DNA of 64,000 nucleotides from Bartonella sp. ML69XJBT (GTDB lineage Bacteria; Pseudomonadota; Alphaproteobacteria; Rhizobiales; Rhizobiaceae): NCBI RefSeq assembly GCF_028618515.1, contig NZ_JAQITB010000001.1, positions 62,001 to 126,000 of the forward strand, read 5' to 3'. Shown piece by piece: positions 28,301 to 40,177 of this stretch (position 1 is its first letter; each line of letters starts with the position of its first letter). The notes under the pieces were generated by a model. It saw only the letters and a program-made list of their open reading frames with translations, ran no database searches and was not told where the DNA came from. The position numbers and the translations under genes were made by a program.

Positions 28301-28884
28301 AGATTGTCTTTTAACGGTGATACAAGATATTGATTTATAATGATAATTTAGCGTTGTTCATATTGAATGAGACCCTCGAATAACGTAAGATTCTCTCATT
28401 TCAAATCTGTTTATGTTGCATCAATCAAAATCATTTGCTTGCACGTCAAAAGCGGGGCTGGCGTGTGGGTAAAAACTGTATAAGAAAGGACTAAAAATGG
28501 CTCTTATAATCGTCTTAAGTGCCAAGGGCTGTCGCAACAGTGGGAGCTGGCAAATATAATGATGGTGCTGGCTTGCTTCTTCACAAGCGTAAAGATGGCG
28601 GTGCTCAATGGCTTTATCGCTATACCATTCACGGGCGCCGCCGTGAAATGGGCTTGGGTGCCTTAAGAGATGTCTCTTTATATAAGACACTGTTATAAAT
28701 ATAAAAGGCATCTATTTTTTTGCATCAACCAAATGGAGAAATGTATCTTTGAATGAAATATTGGAGAGAAAATTTATCCCTCAAACCTCTAGCAATGCAT
28801 TACATCAATGCTCAACAGAAGGAAATTTGCTTAAGACAAATCAATCTTATTACAAATTGATGCGGTTTGAGAGATTGTCTTTTA
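28301..28884. repeat. 13-base direct repeats flanking an integrase relic
   Basis: AGATTGTCTTTTA occurs at 28301-28313 and again at 28872-28884, in the same orientation on either side of the decayed integrase. This fits an attachment-site duplication, but the repeat is AT-rich and short. The rest of 28280-29041 holds the relic, a terminator hairpin and no intact gene. Confidence 0.35.
28497..28700 (+). pseudogene. Decayed tyrosine integrase N-terminus (copy 5, best preserved)
   Basis: From the ATG at 28497 the sequence reads MALIIVLSAKGC, then, after a frameshift and a stop, DGAGLLLHKRKDGGAQWLYRYTIHGRRREMGLGALRDVSL. This is a near-consensus DUF4102 arm-binding domain. Similarity stops abruptly just after DVSL near 28690, so the gene is truncated as well as frameshifted. 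It shares upstream sequence, including a TTTATAATGATAATTT element at 28334-28349, with the copies near 12 kb. Confidence 0.7.
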
Positions 28885-28930
28885 GGGCAAAGAAAAAATA
28901 AATCTTTATACACCAACAAAAAATACAGAG

Positions 28931-28958
28931 AAACCGCCCTTATAAGGGGCGGTTTTTT
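28931..28958 (+). terminator. Rho-independent terminator between convergent operons
   Basis: AAACCGCCC pairs with GGGCGGTTT across a short TTATAAG-like loop and runs into six T. The T-run is on the forward strand, serving transcription from the spermidine operon side. The reverse side, facing lpdA, has only a broken T-run, so use in both directions is possible but weaker. Confidence 0.8.
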
Positions 28959-29041
28959 CCAAAACACACAACAATAAAACCACCGATAAAGTATCTTTTA
29001 GGCTTTTTCAAGAGACATATCATAGAACGCTCAAAGCGCAT

Positions 29042-30448
29042 CTAGATATGAAGTGGTTTAGCAAATGTCGCTAAAGCAGCCTCTCGTACAGCTTCTGATA
29101 AAGTAGGATGCGCATGGCAACAACGCCCCAAATCTTCTGAAGCTCCCCCAAATTCCATTAAAACCGCAATTTCATGGATCATTTCACCAGCACCAAATCC
29201 AAGAATATGCCCCCCTAACACCCGATCTGTTTTTTTATCAGCAAGGATTTTAACAAACCCATCACTCCTTTGCATGGCACGTGCACGACCATTAGCCATG
29301 AAAGGAAATTTACCAACATTATATTCAATACCAGCAGCTTTAAGTTCTTCTTCTGTCTTCCCTACACTAGCAATTTCCGGTTGTGTATAGACAACACTAG
29401 GAATGACATCAAAATTAACATGCCCCTTTTGACCCGCTAAAATTTCCGCTACAGCAATACCCTCTTCCTCTGCCTTATGCGCCAACATTGGTCCTTTAAC
29501 AACATCACCAATCGCATAAATTCCTGGAATATTTGTCTGCCACTGTGCATCGATAACAACAAAGCCACGCTCATCTATCTGAACACCCGCCTCTCTCAAA
29601 CCAAGACCTTCCGTGTATGGAGAACGTCCCGTCGCAATGAGCACAACATCAGCCTCTAAAGTTTCAGAAGCACCACCTTTAGCGGCTTCAAAACTCACCT
29701 GAGCCGTTGAAGCAGATCGCGTAATAGCTGTTACTTTTGCATTAGTCTTATACTCAATTCCCTGTTTTTCCATTATTTTTTGGAACTGCCTTGAAATTTC
29801 ACCATCCATTGATCCTAAAACTTTATTAAGATATTCAATAATGGTTACCTTAGCACCTAAACGACTCCAAACTGAACCAAGCTCTGAACCAATAACCCCA
29901 GCCCCCACAACAATCATACGTGTTGGTACTTTTTCAAGAGTAAGAGCTCCCGTAGAAGAAACGACAACCTTTTCATCAACGTCAACATTCACACCCGGAA
30001 TGCCTGAACTCTCTGAACCCGTAGCAATCACAATATTCTTTGTTTCAATCTTTTGTGTACTACCATCCCGAGCAACGACTTCCACATGACCTACACTTAA
30101 AATTTTGGCTGTACCAAAAAAAGTGTCAACTTTATTTTTTTTCATCAAAAAAGAGACACCACTCGTATTAGCTGTCACAACAGCTTTTTTATGCGCCATC
30201 ATCTGCTCAAGATTAAGCTTTGATTTTGCAATAGAAATACCAAGTGTTTCAAAACCATGTTGTGTTTCAGCAAACACTTCTGAGGCATGTAACAATGCTT
30301 TAGAAGGAATACAGCCAACATTAAGACATGTCCCCCCTAATGTTACCCGTTTTTCAATAATTGCTGTTTTAAGCCCTAATTGCGCCGCTTTTATCGCTGC
30401 GACATAACCACCCGGCCCCGCTCCAATCACAACCACATCATAAGACAT
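29042..30448 (-). CDS. lpdA: Dihydrolipoamide dehydrogenase (E3)
   Basis: A flavoprotein that reoxidises the lipoyl group of 2-oxoacid dehydrogenase complexes. The 468-residue protein has the FAD-binding GAGPGGYVAA at 9-18, the redox disulfide C41-LNVG-C46, a second nucleotide-binding GAGVIGSELGS, and the active-site H447 and E452 in HAHPTLSE. It lies 32 bases downstream of sucB at the end of the operon, so it most likely serves 2-oxoglutarate dehydrogenase. No second E3 is visible in the window. Confidence 0.96.
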   Translation of the reverse strand: MSYDVVVIGAGPGGYVAAIKAAQLGLKTAIIEKRVTLGGTCLNVGCIPSKALLHASEVFAETQHGFETLGISIAKSKLNLEQMMAHKKAVVTANTSGVSFLMKKNKVDTFFGTAKILSVGHVEVVARDGSTQKIETKNIVIATGSESSGIPGVNVDVDEKVVVSSTGALTLEKVPTRMIVVGAGVIGSELGSVWSRLGAKVTIIEYLNKVLGSMDGEISRQFQKIMEKQGIEYKTNAKVTAITRSASTAQVSFEAAKGGASETLEADVVLIATGRSPYTEGLGLREAGVQIDERGFVVIDAQWQTNIPGIYAIGDVVKGPMLAHKAEEEGIAVAEILAGQKGHVNFDVIPSVVYTQPEIASVGKTEEELKAAGIEYNVGKFPFMANGRARAMQRSDGFVKILADKKTDRVLGGHILGFGAGEMIHEIAVLMEFGGASEDLGRCCHAHPTLSEAVREAALATFAKPLHI

Positions 30449-30480
30449 CCGTTCTTCCTTTCGTCCCGAAAATTGTACTT

Positions 30481-31710
30481 TTACAAATCAAGAACAAGGC
30501 GTTCCGGATCTTCTAAACTTTCCTTAACACGCACAAGGAAAGTTACAGCTTCTTGGCCATCTACAATACGATGATCATAAGAAAGTGCTAGATACATCAT
30601 GGGGCGAATCACGATTTGTCCCTCCACAACCATTGCTCGCTCTTTAATCGCATGCATTCCCAAAATACCAGATTGTGGTGCATTTAAAATCGGCGTAGAC
30701 ATTAATGATCCATAAACCCCCCCGTTAGTAATGGTAAAAGTTCCACCTTGCATATCAGAAACCGCTAATTTTCCATCACGAGCAAGACGCCCCAAACGAC
30801 CAACTTCCTTTTCAATCTCTGCCAACGACATCTGATCTGCATTACGTATCACCGGAACTACAAGCCCTTTATCCGTTCCAACCGCAATTCCAGCATTGAC
30901 ATAGTTTTTGTAAATAATATCTGTTCCATCAATTTCTGCATTAACAGCAGGAAGTTCTTTTAATGCATGACAAACAGCTTTAGTAAAAAAGCCCATAAAA
31001 CCAAGCTTAACACCATGCTTTTTTTCAAAAATATCCTTATAACGCTTACGCAAATCCATCACCGCAGACATATCCACCTCATTAAATGTGGTTAACATTG
31101 CTGCAGTATTCTGTGCATCTTTAAGACGACGAGCAATTGTTTGACGTAATTTTGTCATACGAACCCGCTCTTCATGGATTTCCTGTACAGAAGCAGCTGA
31201 AGAGCTGGAGACAGAAGAAGAGCTAACTGTAGAAGTCATAGGAGTAGGTGCTTTTGTTCCTTGTGTCATCACACCAAGCACATCTTCTTTGAGAACTTGT
31301 CCACGTTTTCCAGAACCTGAAATATCACTTTTTGCAATATTATTTTCTGCCATCAATTTTGCTGCTGAAGGTGCTGGAGGCATTGTATCACGTGAAAGAG
31401 ACTGCTCCGATTGAGCGGGAGTGGTAGATCCAGATGTCTCAGAAGACGGCGATGTTTTGGTAACACCAGCTGCTCCAGCTTCAACTCTCCCTAAGAGCGC
31501 ATTAACTCCAACTGTATCGCCTTCCTTTGCAATGATTTCAGATAATTTTCCTGCAACAGGTGAGGGAACCTCAACTGTTACCTTATCAGTTTCTAATTCA
31601 ACCAAAGGCTCATCTATAGCAACAGCGTCACCAAGCTTTTTAAACCATTTACCAACAGTTGCCTCGGTAACCGATTCGCCCAAAGTAGGAACACGGATTT
31701 CAGTAGTCAT
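30481..31710 (-). CDS. sucB: 2-oxoglutarate dehydrogenase E2 (dihydrolipoyl succinyltransferase)
   Basis: The core transacylase of the 2-oxoglutarate dehydrogenase complex. The 409-residue protein has one lipoyl domain (lipoylated K43 in [10 protein letters not shown]) and a Ser/Thr/Ala/Pro-rich linker. A peripheral-subunit-binding domain follows ([29 protein letters not shown]), then the catalytic domain with H380 in SYDHRIVDG. The linker near 180-190 is a serine run ([13 protein letters not shown]). Spacing of 33 bases to sucA supports co-transcription. Confidence 0.96.
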   Translation of the reverse strand: MTTEIRVPTLGESVTEATVGKWFKKLGDAVAIDEPLVELETDKVTVEVPSPVAGKLSEIIAKEGDTVGVNALLGRVEAGAAGVTKTSPSSETSGSTTPAQSEQSLSRDTMPPAPSAAKLMAENNIAKSDISGSGKRGQVLKEDVLGVMTQGTKAPTPMTSTVSSSSVSSSSAASVQEIHEERVRMTKLRQTIARRLKDAQNTAAMLTTFNEVDMSAVMDLRKRYKDIFEKKHGVKLGFMGFFTKAVCHALKELPAVNAEIDGTDIIYKNYVNAGIAVGTDKGLVVPVIRNADQMSLAEIEKEVGRLGRLARDGKLAVSDMQGGTFTITNGGVYGSLMSTPILNAPQSGILGMHAIKERAMVVEGQIVIRPMMYLALSYDHRIVDGQEAVTFLVRVKESLEDPERLVLDL

Positions 31711-31743
31711 AATATTTTTCCATATATCAGAGTAGTCATAAAT

Positions 31744-34743
31744 TTAAGAGCCCAACGCGTCTTCAAGAAACGCAGCAAGCTGTTCAAGATGTTTCACCAT
31801 TAACCCAGAGGCCGGTGATGCACTTGCAGGACGCCCTGCATAACGCGCACGTGAATATTGCGCATTGATATGCGTCAAAACCCATTCTAAATAAGGCTCA
31901 ATAAATGACCAAGCCCCCATATTTTTTGGTTCCTCTTGGCACCAAACAATTTCTGCCTGCAAAAAGCGCGATAACACATCCACCAAGGCTTTCGCAGGAA
32001 AAGGATAAAGCTGTTCAACACGAAGCAAATAAACATCATCAATCCCCCTTTTTTCACGTTCTTCATAAAGATCATAATAAACCTTTCCAGTACAAAGAAC
32101 GACACGGCGAATTTTATTATTCTTCTGCAATTTAATCACAGAATCTTTGAGAACTTCAGCATCATCAAGCAACAAACGGTGAAAACCCATTTCTGGTCCC
32201 ATTTCACTGAGAAAGGAAACAGCTCTTTTATGGCGTAAAAGCGATTTTGGTGTCATTAAAATCAATGGTTTACGGAAATCACGTTTAATCTGTCGACGTA
32301 AAATATGAAAATAATTTGCAGGTGTCGTGCAATTTGCAACCTGCATATTATCTTCCGCACAAAGTTGCAGAAAACGCTCTAAACGTGCTGAAGAATGCTC
32401 TGGCCCTTGCCCTTCAAAACCATGAGGCAACAAACATACAAGACCAGACATACGAAGCCACTTACGTTCCGCAGACGAAATAAATTGATCAAAAATAACC
32501 TGTGCACCATTAGAAAAATCACCAAATTGTGCTTCCCAAAGCGTTAATCCTCGTGGCTCAGCAAGAGAATATCCATATTCGAAACCAAGCACAGCTTCTT
32601 CAGAAAGCATTGAATTAACAACCTCATAAAATGCCTGTCCCTTTTGCAAATTATTTAAAGGAATATAACGTGCTTCGTTTTCTTGATCGTAAAGAACTGA
32701 ATGCCGTTGTGAAAAAGTTCCACGTTCAACATCCTCACCGGAAAGGCGAACGGGTGCTCCTTCTAAGCACAATGAGCCAAAAGCGAGAGCTTCAGCCGTT
32801 GCCCAATCAACACCCTCACCGGTTTCAAAAATTTTAGCACGATTACTCAAAAAGCGTTGAATGGTTTTATGAACATGAAAATCTGCTGGAATCTCGACAA
32901 GTTTTTTACCAATTTCCTGTAAAGTTTTTAATTCAACACCAGTTGTTCCACACTGTTGTTCATCGGCACTCGTAGAAGCTTTGAGACCCGTCCAACTCCC
33001 ATCAAGCCAATCTGCTTTATTCGGCTTATAAGAAGTGCTTACTTCAAACTCAATTTCAAGTTTATCACGCCATAGTTTTTTTTGCTGTTCAATCTCTTCT
33101 AGAACAACCACCCCTTCTGCTACTAACTGATCTCCATAAAGTTGCAGAGTCGTTTTGTGATTACGGATAGCCTTATACATAAGCGGCTGCGTAAAGGAAG
33201 GTTCATCACCTTCATTATGCCCATAACGACGATAACAGAACATATCAATCACTACCGGTTTATGGAAAATTTGACGAAATTCTATCGCCACTTTTGCAAC
33301 AAAAACAACCGCCTCAGGATCATCACCATTCACATGGAAAATTGGCGCATCAATCATCTTCGCTACATCTGATGGATACGGTGAAGAACGCGAAAAACGT
33401 GGATCAGTTGTAAAACCAATCTGATTATTAATAATCACATGGACAGAGCCGGCAACGCTGTAACCTTTAAGACCTGAAAGTCCAAAAGTTTCCTGAATAA
33501 CCCCCTGCCCTGCAAAAGCAGCATCACCATGAATAAGCAATGGTAAAACCTTTGAACGTTCATTCAATGGGAGTGAATCAGTCTGCATACGTCCCACAAG
33601 TTGATCTTGTTTAGCACGCGCTTTTCCAATAACAACCGGATCAACAATCTCAAGATGAGAGGGATTTGCCAAAAGCGATAAATGAACTTTTTTACCATCA
33701 AATTCAAGATCAGCAGAAGTCCCCAAATGATATTTAACATCACCCGACCCCTCTACATCATCCGGCTTATAAGACCCCCCTTTGAATTCATGAAAAATAG
33801 CCCGATGTGGTTTTGCGAGCACTTGTGAAAGAACGTTTAAACGACCACGATGAGCCATTCCTAAAATAATTTCCTGCACTCCCAAAGCACCACCACATTT
33901 AATAATTTGTTCAAGAGCAGGAATGAGTGCTTCACCTCCATCAAGTCCAAAACGCTTTGTTCCTTTATATTTTGTATCTAAAAACTGTTCGAACCCTTCT
34001 GCCTCAATCAGTTTGTTAAGAATAGCTTTTTTACCTTCTGCTGTGAAGGAAATGCGTTTATCTGGTCCTTCAATACGCTCTTGAAGCCATGCTTTTTGAG
34101 CAGGATCAGAAATATGCATATATTCTACACCAATTGTTGAACAATAGGTACGATTGAGAATCTCTAGCATTTGTGGGATAGTTGCGTATTCCAAGCCTAA
34201 AACATTATCAATAAAAATTGGACGCTCATAATCAGCAGGAGTAAAACCATACGCTTCTGGAGAAAGTTCCTTGTAATCATCAAGTTTTTCCGCCAATTGA
34301 AGAGGATCTAGCTGTGCACGAAGATGCCCCCGTGTGCGAAAAGCACGAATCATTCTAAGCGCCTGAACAGAATCACGCGTTGCTTGAATAATATCTTGTT
34401 CGCTAAAACTTGTTCCTTTTGGGGTAGCACCCGTTGCTGCTTTTTCTTTTAATTTATTACCAACATGTTTTTCAAGAACAGACCAATCGCCATCGAGAGC
34501 AGAGACGAGCTCACCATTTGCCTTTAATGGCCAATGATCACGTTGCCATGTTGCACCTTCAGCATTTTTGAGAACATCTTCTTTTTTATCATGCAGATTT
34601 TCAAAAAAAGTACGCCACTGTGAATCTACACTGTTGGGATCCTTTTCATATTCGGCATAAAGTTGATCTATGTAATCCGCATTTCCACCATACAGAAACG
34701 ACGTTTGTGCAAAAAGACTATTTATCTCGTCCTGCCTTGCCAT
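31744..34743 (-). CDS. sucA: 2-oxoglutarate dehydrogenase E1
   Basis: The thiamine-diphosphate-dependent decarboxylase of the complex, 999 residues. It has the E1 N-terminal motif SFLYGGNADYIDQLYAEYEKDP, GMAHRGRLNVL, the ThDP motif region HVNGDDPEAVVFVAKVA...YRRYGHNEGDEPSFTQP, and C-terminal ILMTPKSLLRHKRAVS. It sits between sucD and sucB. A strong hairpin lies in the 161-base gap upstream, in the leader between sucD and this gene. Confidence 0.96.
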   Translation of the reverse strand: MARQDEINSLFAQTSFLYGGNADYIDQLYAEYEKDPNSVDSQWRTFFENLHDKKEDVLKNAEGATWQRDHWPLKANGELVSALDGDWSVLEKHVGNKLKEKAATGATPKGTSFSEQDIIQATRDSVQALRMIRAFRTRGHLRAQLDPLQLAEKLDDYKELSPEAYGFTPADYERPIFIDNVLGLEYATIPQMLEILNRTYCSTIGVEYMHISDPAQKAWLQERIEGPDKRISFTAEGKKAILNKLIEAEGFEQFLDTKYKGTKRFGLDGGEALIPALEQIIKCGGALGVQEIILGMAHRGRLNVLSQVLAKPHRAIFHEFKGGSYKPDDVEGSGDVKYHLGTSADLEFDGKKVHLSLLANPSHLEIVDPVVIGKARAKQDQLVGRMQTDSLPLNERSKVLPLLIHGDAAFAGQGVIQETFGLSGLKGYSVAGSVHVIINNQIGFTTDPRFSRSSPYPSDVAKMIDAPIFHVNGDDPEAVVFVAKVAIEFRQIFHKPVVIDMFCYRRYGHNEGDEPSFTQPLMYKAIRNHKTTLQLYGDQLVAEGVVVLEEIEQQKKLWRDKLEIEFEVSTSYKPNKADWLDGSWTGLKASTSADEQQCGTTGVELKTLQEIGKKLVEIPADFHVHKTIQRFLSNRAKIFETGEGVDWATAEALAFGSLCLEGAPVRLSGEDVERGTFSQRHSVLYDQENEARYIPLNNLQKGQAFYEVVNSMLSEEAVLGFEYGYSLAEPRGLTLWEAQFGDFSNGAQVIFDQFISSAERKWLRMSGLVCLLPHGFEGQGPEHSSARLERFLQLCAEDNMQVANCTTPANYFHILRRQIKRDFRKPLILMTPKSLLRHKRAVSFLSEMGPEMGFHRLLLDDAEVLKDSVIKLQKNNKIRRVVLCTGKVYYDLYEEREKRGIDDVYLLRVEQLYPFPAKALVDVLSRFLQAEIVWCQEEPKNMGAWSFIEPYLEWVLTHINAQYSRARYAGRPASASPASGLMVKHLEQLAAFLEDALGS

Positions 34744-34860
34744 ATACCTATCCGGAACATTTATTCCGTCTCCTTATATCTTTTTTCGACCTTTAAACGC
34801 TTGCAAAACAAACGAAAATCAGAAAGTTCAAAAAAGCTTTCACCTTTTTACATCTAATAT

Positions 34861-34896
34861 TTTATCAGAATAAGGATATATTCTTATTCTGATAAA
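34861..34896 (-). other. Intercistronic hairpin between sucD and sucA
   Basis: A perfect 14-base stem (TTTATCAGAATAAG at 34861-34874 with its complement at 34883-34896) closes an 8-base loop immediately downstream of the sucD stop. In the transcribed direction it is followed by ATATTAG rather than a T-run, so it looks more like an mRNA processing or stabilising element than a terminator. Its function is inferred. Confidence 0.6.
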
Positions 34897-34904
34897 GTTT
34901 TATT

Positions 34905-35807
34905 TTAGCCCTTCAAAACAGACATCAAGGTTTTCCCTATCTGTGATGGTGAAGGAGAAACCCGAATTCCAGCTGATTCCATAGCAGCAATTTTATCTTC
35001 TGCTCCACCTTTTCCACCCGAAATAACAGCACCAGCATGCCCCATTGTACGCCCTGGAGGAGCTGTACGACCAGCAATAAAACCAACCACCGGTTTTTTG
35101 CGACCCTTTCTTGCCTCATCTTGGAGAAACTGTGCTGCTTCTTCTTCAGCAGAACCGCCAATTTCACCAATCATAACAATAGACTGCGTTTCATCATCTG
35201 CTAAAAACATTTCCAACACATCAATAAATTCGGTACCCTTAACAGGATCCCCCCCAATACCAATCGCTGTTGTCTGCCCAAGACCTTCATGACTTGTTTG
35301 AAAAACTGCTTCATAGGTTAGAGTTCCTGACCGTGAAACAACTCCAACAGAGCCTTTTCTAAAAATAGAACCAGGCATAATACCTATTTTACATTCATTT
35401 GGTGTAAGAATACCAGGGCAATTAGGACCAATGAGACGTGATTTTGATTTTTCCAACCTTGCCTTTACTTTCACCATATCCATAACAGGAATGCCTTCTG
35501 TAATACAGATAATCAAACGGATCTCAGCATCAATAGCCTCTATAATAGCTGCCGCTGCCCCTGCAGGAGGAACATAAATAACGGAAGCATCAGCACCTGT
35601 TTTTTCTTTTCCTTCTGCAACACTCGCAAAAATAGGAAGGGTTTCACCTTTTGAGCCTTCCCATGTCTCACCACCCTTTTTAGGATTGACACCACCAACC
35701 ATTTGCGTGCCGTAATAAGCAAGTGCTTGTTCTGTATGAAATGTTCCTGTTTTTCCTGTAAGCCCTTGAACCAGAACTTTTGTATCTTTATTCACAAGAA
35801 TCGACAT
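34905..35807 (-). CDS. sucD: Succinyl-CoA synthetase subunit alpha
   Basis: Forms succinate and NTP from succinyl-CoA with SucC. The 300-residue protein has the CoA-binding Rossmann segment [16 protein letters not shown], the GPNCPGI motif and the phosphorylated histidine H257 in [12 protein letters not shown]. It follows sucC by 3 bases. The hairpin just after its stop may separate sucCD from sucAB-lpdA expression levels. Confidence 0.96.
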   Translation of the reverse strand: MSILVNKDTKVLVQGLTGKTGTFHTEQALAYYGTQMVGGVNPKKGGETWEGSKGETLPIFASVAEGKEKTGADASVIYVPPAGAAAAIIEAIDAEIRLIICITEGIPVMDMVKVKARLEKSKSRLIGPNCPGILTPNECKIGIMPGSIFRKGSVGVVSRSGTLTYEAVFQTSHEGLGQTTAIGIGGDPVKGTEFIDVLEMFLADDETQSIVMIGEIGGSAEEEAAQFLQDEARKGRKKPVVGFIAGRTAPPGRTMGHAGAVISGGKGGAEDKIAAMESAGIRVSPSPSQIGKTLMSVLKG

Positions 35808-35810
35808 CGC

Positions 35811-37007
35811 TTAAGCTCCCTTCACGGCTGCAACAATTTTTTGAGCAGCATCATCTAAATCGTCAGCGGGAATAACATTCAAACCACTATCACTGATAAT
35901 TGCTTTACCTTGCTCAACATTCGTACCTTCAAGACGAACAACCAAAGGAACCTTTAAACCAACTTCGCGAACAGCAGCAACCACACCCTCAGCAATGACA
36001 TCGCAACGCATAATACCACCAAAAATATTGACCAAAATACCTTTAACATTGGGATCAGCAGTAATAATTTTAAAAGCAGCAGTTACTTTCTCTTTTGAAG
36101 CCCCACCACCAACATCGAGGAAATTTGCTGGTTCAGCTCCATAAAGCTTAATGATGTCCATTGTTGCCATAGCAAGACCGGCACCATTGACCATACAACC
36201 AATTGTGCCCTCGAGAGCGACATAAGCAAGATCATGCTTTGATGCTTCGATCTCTTTGGAATCTTCTTCTGAAGTATCACGCAATTCCAGAATATCTGGA
36301 TGACGAAACAGAGCATTATTATCAAAAGAAACTTTTGCATCCAGAACCCGCAAATGACCATCTTTCATCACAATAAGCGGATTGATTTCAAGAAGGCTCA
36401 TATCTTTTTCACAAAACACCTTATAGAGAATTGGAAAAAGCTTTTCTCCATCTTCTCTTGCACACCCTTGCAATTCTAATGCATCACAAAGCCTTGCACA
36501 ATCATCAGAGGTAACGCCCTGTGTAGCATCAATGGGTAGAGTTAATATTTTTTCTGGTGTTTCTTCAGCGACCGTTTCAATATCCATTCCACCTTCTGTT
36601 GAAACCACGAACGCTACTCGACCAACACTACGATCAACCAAAAGAGAAAGATAAAGCTCCCGTTCGATATCGGCACCATCTTCAATATAAAGACGATTGA
36701 CTTGTTTACCCTCTGGACCAGTTTGTTTGGTTACCAAAGTTTTACCAAGCATTTCTTGGACATTTGCAACAACTTCTTCAACGGATTTTGCAAGCCGAAC
36801 ACCACCCTTTGCATCAGAACCAAGTTCTTTAAACTTACCTTTACCACGACCACCAGCATGTATCTGACTTTTAACCACATAGAGAGGTCCAGGCAATTTC
36901 TTTGCCCATTTTTCAGCTTGCTCTACAGAATAAACAGCAACACCATTTGCAATTGGTGCTCCATATTCATGAAGCAGACGTTTGGCCTGATACTCATGGA
37001 TATTCAT
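35811..37007 (-). CDS. sucC: Succinyl-CoA synthetase subunit beta
   Basis: The 398-residue ATP-grasp subunit. It begins [22 protein letters not shown] and has [14 protein letters not shown] in the nucleotide-binding part, LEINPLIV for metal binding and [16 protein letters not shown] plus [13 protein letters not shown] in the ligase domain. It lies 93 bases after mdh and 3 bases before sucD, in the conserved alphaproteobacterial mdh-sucCDAB order. Confidence 0.96.
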   Translation of the reverse strand: MNIHEYQAKRLLHEYGAPIANGVAVYSVEQAEKWAKKLPGPLYVVKSQIHAGGRGKGKFKELGSDAKGGVRLAKSVEEVVANVQEMLGKTLVTKQTGPEGKQVNRLYIEDGADIERELYLSLLVDRSVGRVAFVVSTEGGMDIETVAEETPEKILTLPIDATQGVTSDDCARLCDALELQGCAREDGEKLFPILYKVFCEKDMSLLEINPLIVMKDGHLRVLDAKVSFDNNALFRHPDILELRDTSEEDSKEIEASKHDLAYVALEGTIGCMVNGAGLAMATMDIIKLYGAEPANFLDVGGGASKEKVTAAFKIITADPNVKGILVNIFGGIMRCDVIAEGVVAAVREVGLKVPLVVRLEGTNVEQGKAIISDSGLNVIPADDLDDAAQKIVAAVKGA

Positions 37008-37100
37008 GCATTTGTCCTTTTCTTTTATGAATTACTTGAATTAATTTTTAAGTCCTAATATTTCAAATACTCTATTTTAATGAACAGAATCTTGCTCAAT

Positions 37101-38367
<1,267 letters not shown>

Positions 38368-39537
38368 TTAAATAAAAAAACGTTCTGCCCAAACTTTTAA
38401 ATACTCTTCGCTTTGCATCTCAAAAAGACGCGATTGTGTTCTCTGAAATTCAAATGTTTCGGACGTCTGCGCATGCCCCTGATATAAATCCTCAAGTTTC
38501 GTCGCCGCTGACATAAATAATCTTATGTGGCGCTCATAAAGAACATCAATAAGTAAAATAAATCGTTTTGTTTCATTGCGATATGTATCATCCATCACCG
38601 GTACATTATCGACAAAAACCGTATGATAACGTTCCCCTAATGCTAAATATTCAGCTGCGGCCAAAGGCTTTGCACATAAATCTTGATAATCAAAGCGTGC
38701 ACAACCTGCACCGACACGTGGAATAGGAATAAGACGCCCTTTTATAGAAAGTTCATCAGATGTTTCTTTGTGTCCCTGCAGTGCCAGTACCCAAGCCTGA
38801 TTCATGTATTCATCTGTCTGCTCCCCTAATGGCGTTATATACACATGTTGTAGATTTGATTTTTCAAGCCGATAGTCTGTCTTTGCATCAAGATTAAAAA
38901 CGCGAACATGTGTTTTCAAAGCTTGAATAAAAGGCAAAAAAAGCTCTCGATTTAAACCGTTATAATAAAGATTATCAGGAGCAACATTTGAAGTCGCAAC
39001 AAAGAAAACCCCTTTCTCAAACAAAGCAGCAACAAGGCGACCAAGCACCATTGCATCAGCAATATCCGTGACACTAAATTCATCAAAACAAAGCACTTTG
39101 GCTTCCCGTGCAAGATCTTGGGCAACAGCTAAAATAGGATTATCTTGTCCAACTTTTTTGTGTGTTGATGCTTTACGGTAAAAATTAATACGCTCATGTA
39201 TATCAGCCATGAAATCATTAAAATGGGCGCGCTTTTTATGCTCCAGCGGCAAACAAGAAAAGAACAAATCCATCAGCATGGTTTTGCCTCGTCCTACTTC
39301 ACCATAAATATACAGCCCCTGAAAGGAAGTATCCCCTTCATCTTGTCTTGAAACATAAGACAATGGTTGTTTTTTTCTCCTGAAAAAACGCCAAAATGCT
39401 AGAGGGTGGGAAATATTTTGTTCTGTAATTTTTTGTAATAAATGATCAAAAGATTTTGTCAAAGCCAATTGAGCAGGATCAAAACTGATTTCTCCTTTTA
39501 AGACAAGCTCTTTATAACGCATTGAAATCGAAGTCAT
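38368..39537 (-). CDS. zapE: Cell division protein ZapE (AFG1-like ATPase)
   Basis: A 389-residue AAA+ ATPase of the AFG1/LACE1 family that acts on FtsZ rings at constriction. It has Walker A GEVGRGKT at 79-86, Walker B VLCFDEFSVTD with the family's conserved FDEF-VTD wording, an arginine-finger-type segment FVATSNVAPDNLYYNGLNRELFLPFI, and a C-terminal LIDVLYERH motif. It precedes mdh on the same strand, as commonly seen in Rhizobiales. Confidence 0.93.
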   Translation of the reverse strand: MTSISMRYKELVLKGEISFDPAQLALTKSFDHLLQKITEQNISHPLAFWRFFRRKKQPLSYVSRQDEGDTSFQGLYIYGEVGRGKTMLMDLFFSCLPLEHKKRAHFNDFMADIHERINFYRKASTHKKVGQDNPILAVAQDLAREAKVLCFDEFSVTDIADAMVLGRLVAALFEKGVFFVATSNVAPDNLYYNGLNRELFLPFIQALKTHVRVFNLDAKTDYRLEKSNLQHVYITPLGEQTDEYMNQAWVLALQGHKETSDELSIKGRLIPIPRVGAGCARFDYQDLCAKPLAAAEYLALGERYHTVFVDNVPVMDDTYRNETKRFILLIDVLYERHIRLFMSAATKLEDLYQGHAQTSETFEFQRTQSRLFEMQSEEYLKVWAERFFI

Positions 39538-39634
39538 AAAACAACCTTTTTCAAACCACTTTCAATAAAAAATAGATGTTTTCTTCACAAACCCGTACAT
39601 CTATTTCTTATTTTTATAAATGGTCAAAAGCGCT

Positions 39635-40177
39635 CTAACGGCTTAAAATAACGGGACGATCATCAAGTGTACGTCCTTCAAAACGATCAACATTGGAAGA
39701 ATAAAGGGCAACAATAACGCGCCCTGAATTATTATAGAAATATAATTTTTTCCCTTTAACAGCCCACGACTTTACTTGAGAAAGGATTCCTGGACAGTGT
39801 AAGGGCCCAGCACGGTATCCTTGTCCAAATTTTGTTTGTGGCGTTGCAATTCGACAAACTTTTCCCCCCATAGAAAGATTCCACACCCCAGCAATACTTG
39901 CAGGAAATAAATCAACAGCACTACTTGGCAATTCAAGGCTAGCCATTCGTCCATCACTCTGAGAATCTCCTTTCTCATACATCGAAGCATCTGCTGCTTC
40001 AACAGCCAATGAAGAAGAGGATACATCAGGTATCACTTCTGTTTCTATTTGTTGAAGTGGATAAAAAACTTCTAATGTGTTGTTACTATCATTACTGTCA
40101 AAGCGCGATGTTAAACATCCCCCTAAAAATATAACTGTTGATAGTGCAACGAAAAATGAAACCCTTGAAAATGACAT
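39635..40177 (-). CDS. Omp19-like outer-membrane lipoprotein (protease-inhibitor Inh fold)
   Basis: A lipoprotein resembling Brucella Omp19, which inhibits host proteases. From the chosen ATG the signal peptide ends in a lipobox (IFLGGC, Cys about residue 21). A Ser/Asp-rich linker follows, then an AprI/Inh domain: SIAGVWNLSMGGKVCRIATPQTKFGQGYRAGPLHCPGILSQVKSWAV with two cysteines and the paired GxW...C pattern. An in-frame GTG lies 18 bases upstream, but ATG 40177 has GGGAAAGAG in a better position. It is divergent from dapF. Confidence 0.8.
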   Translation of the reverse strand: MSFSRVSFFVALSTVIFLGGCLTSRFDSNDSNNTLEVFYPLQQIETEVIPDVSSSSLAVEAADASMYEKGDSQSDGRMASLELPSSAVDLFPASIAGVWNLSMGGKVCRIATPQTKFGQGYRAGPLHCPGILSQVKSWAVKGKKLYFYNNSGRVIVALYSSNVDRFEGRTLDDRPVILSR

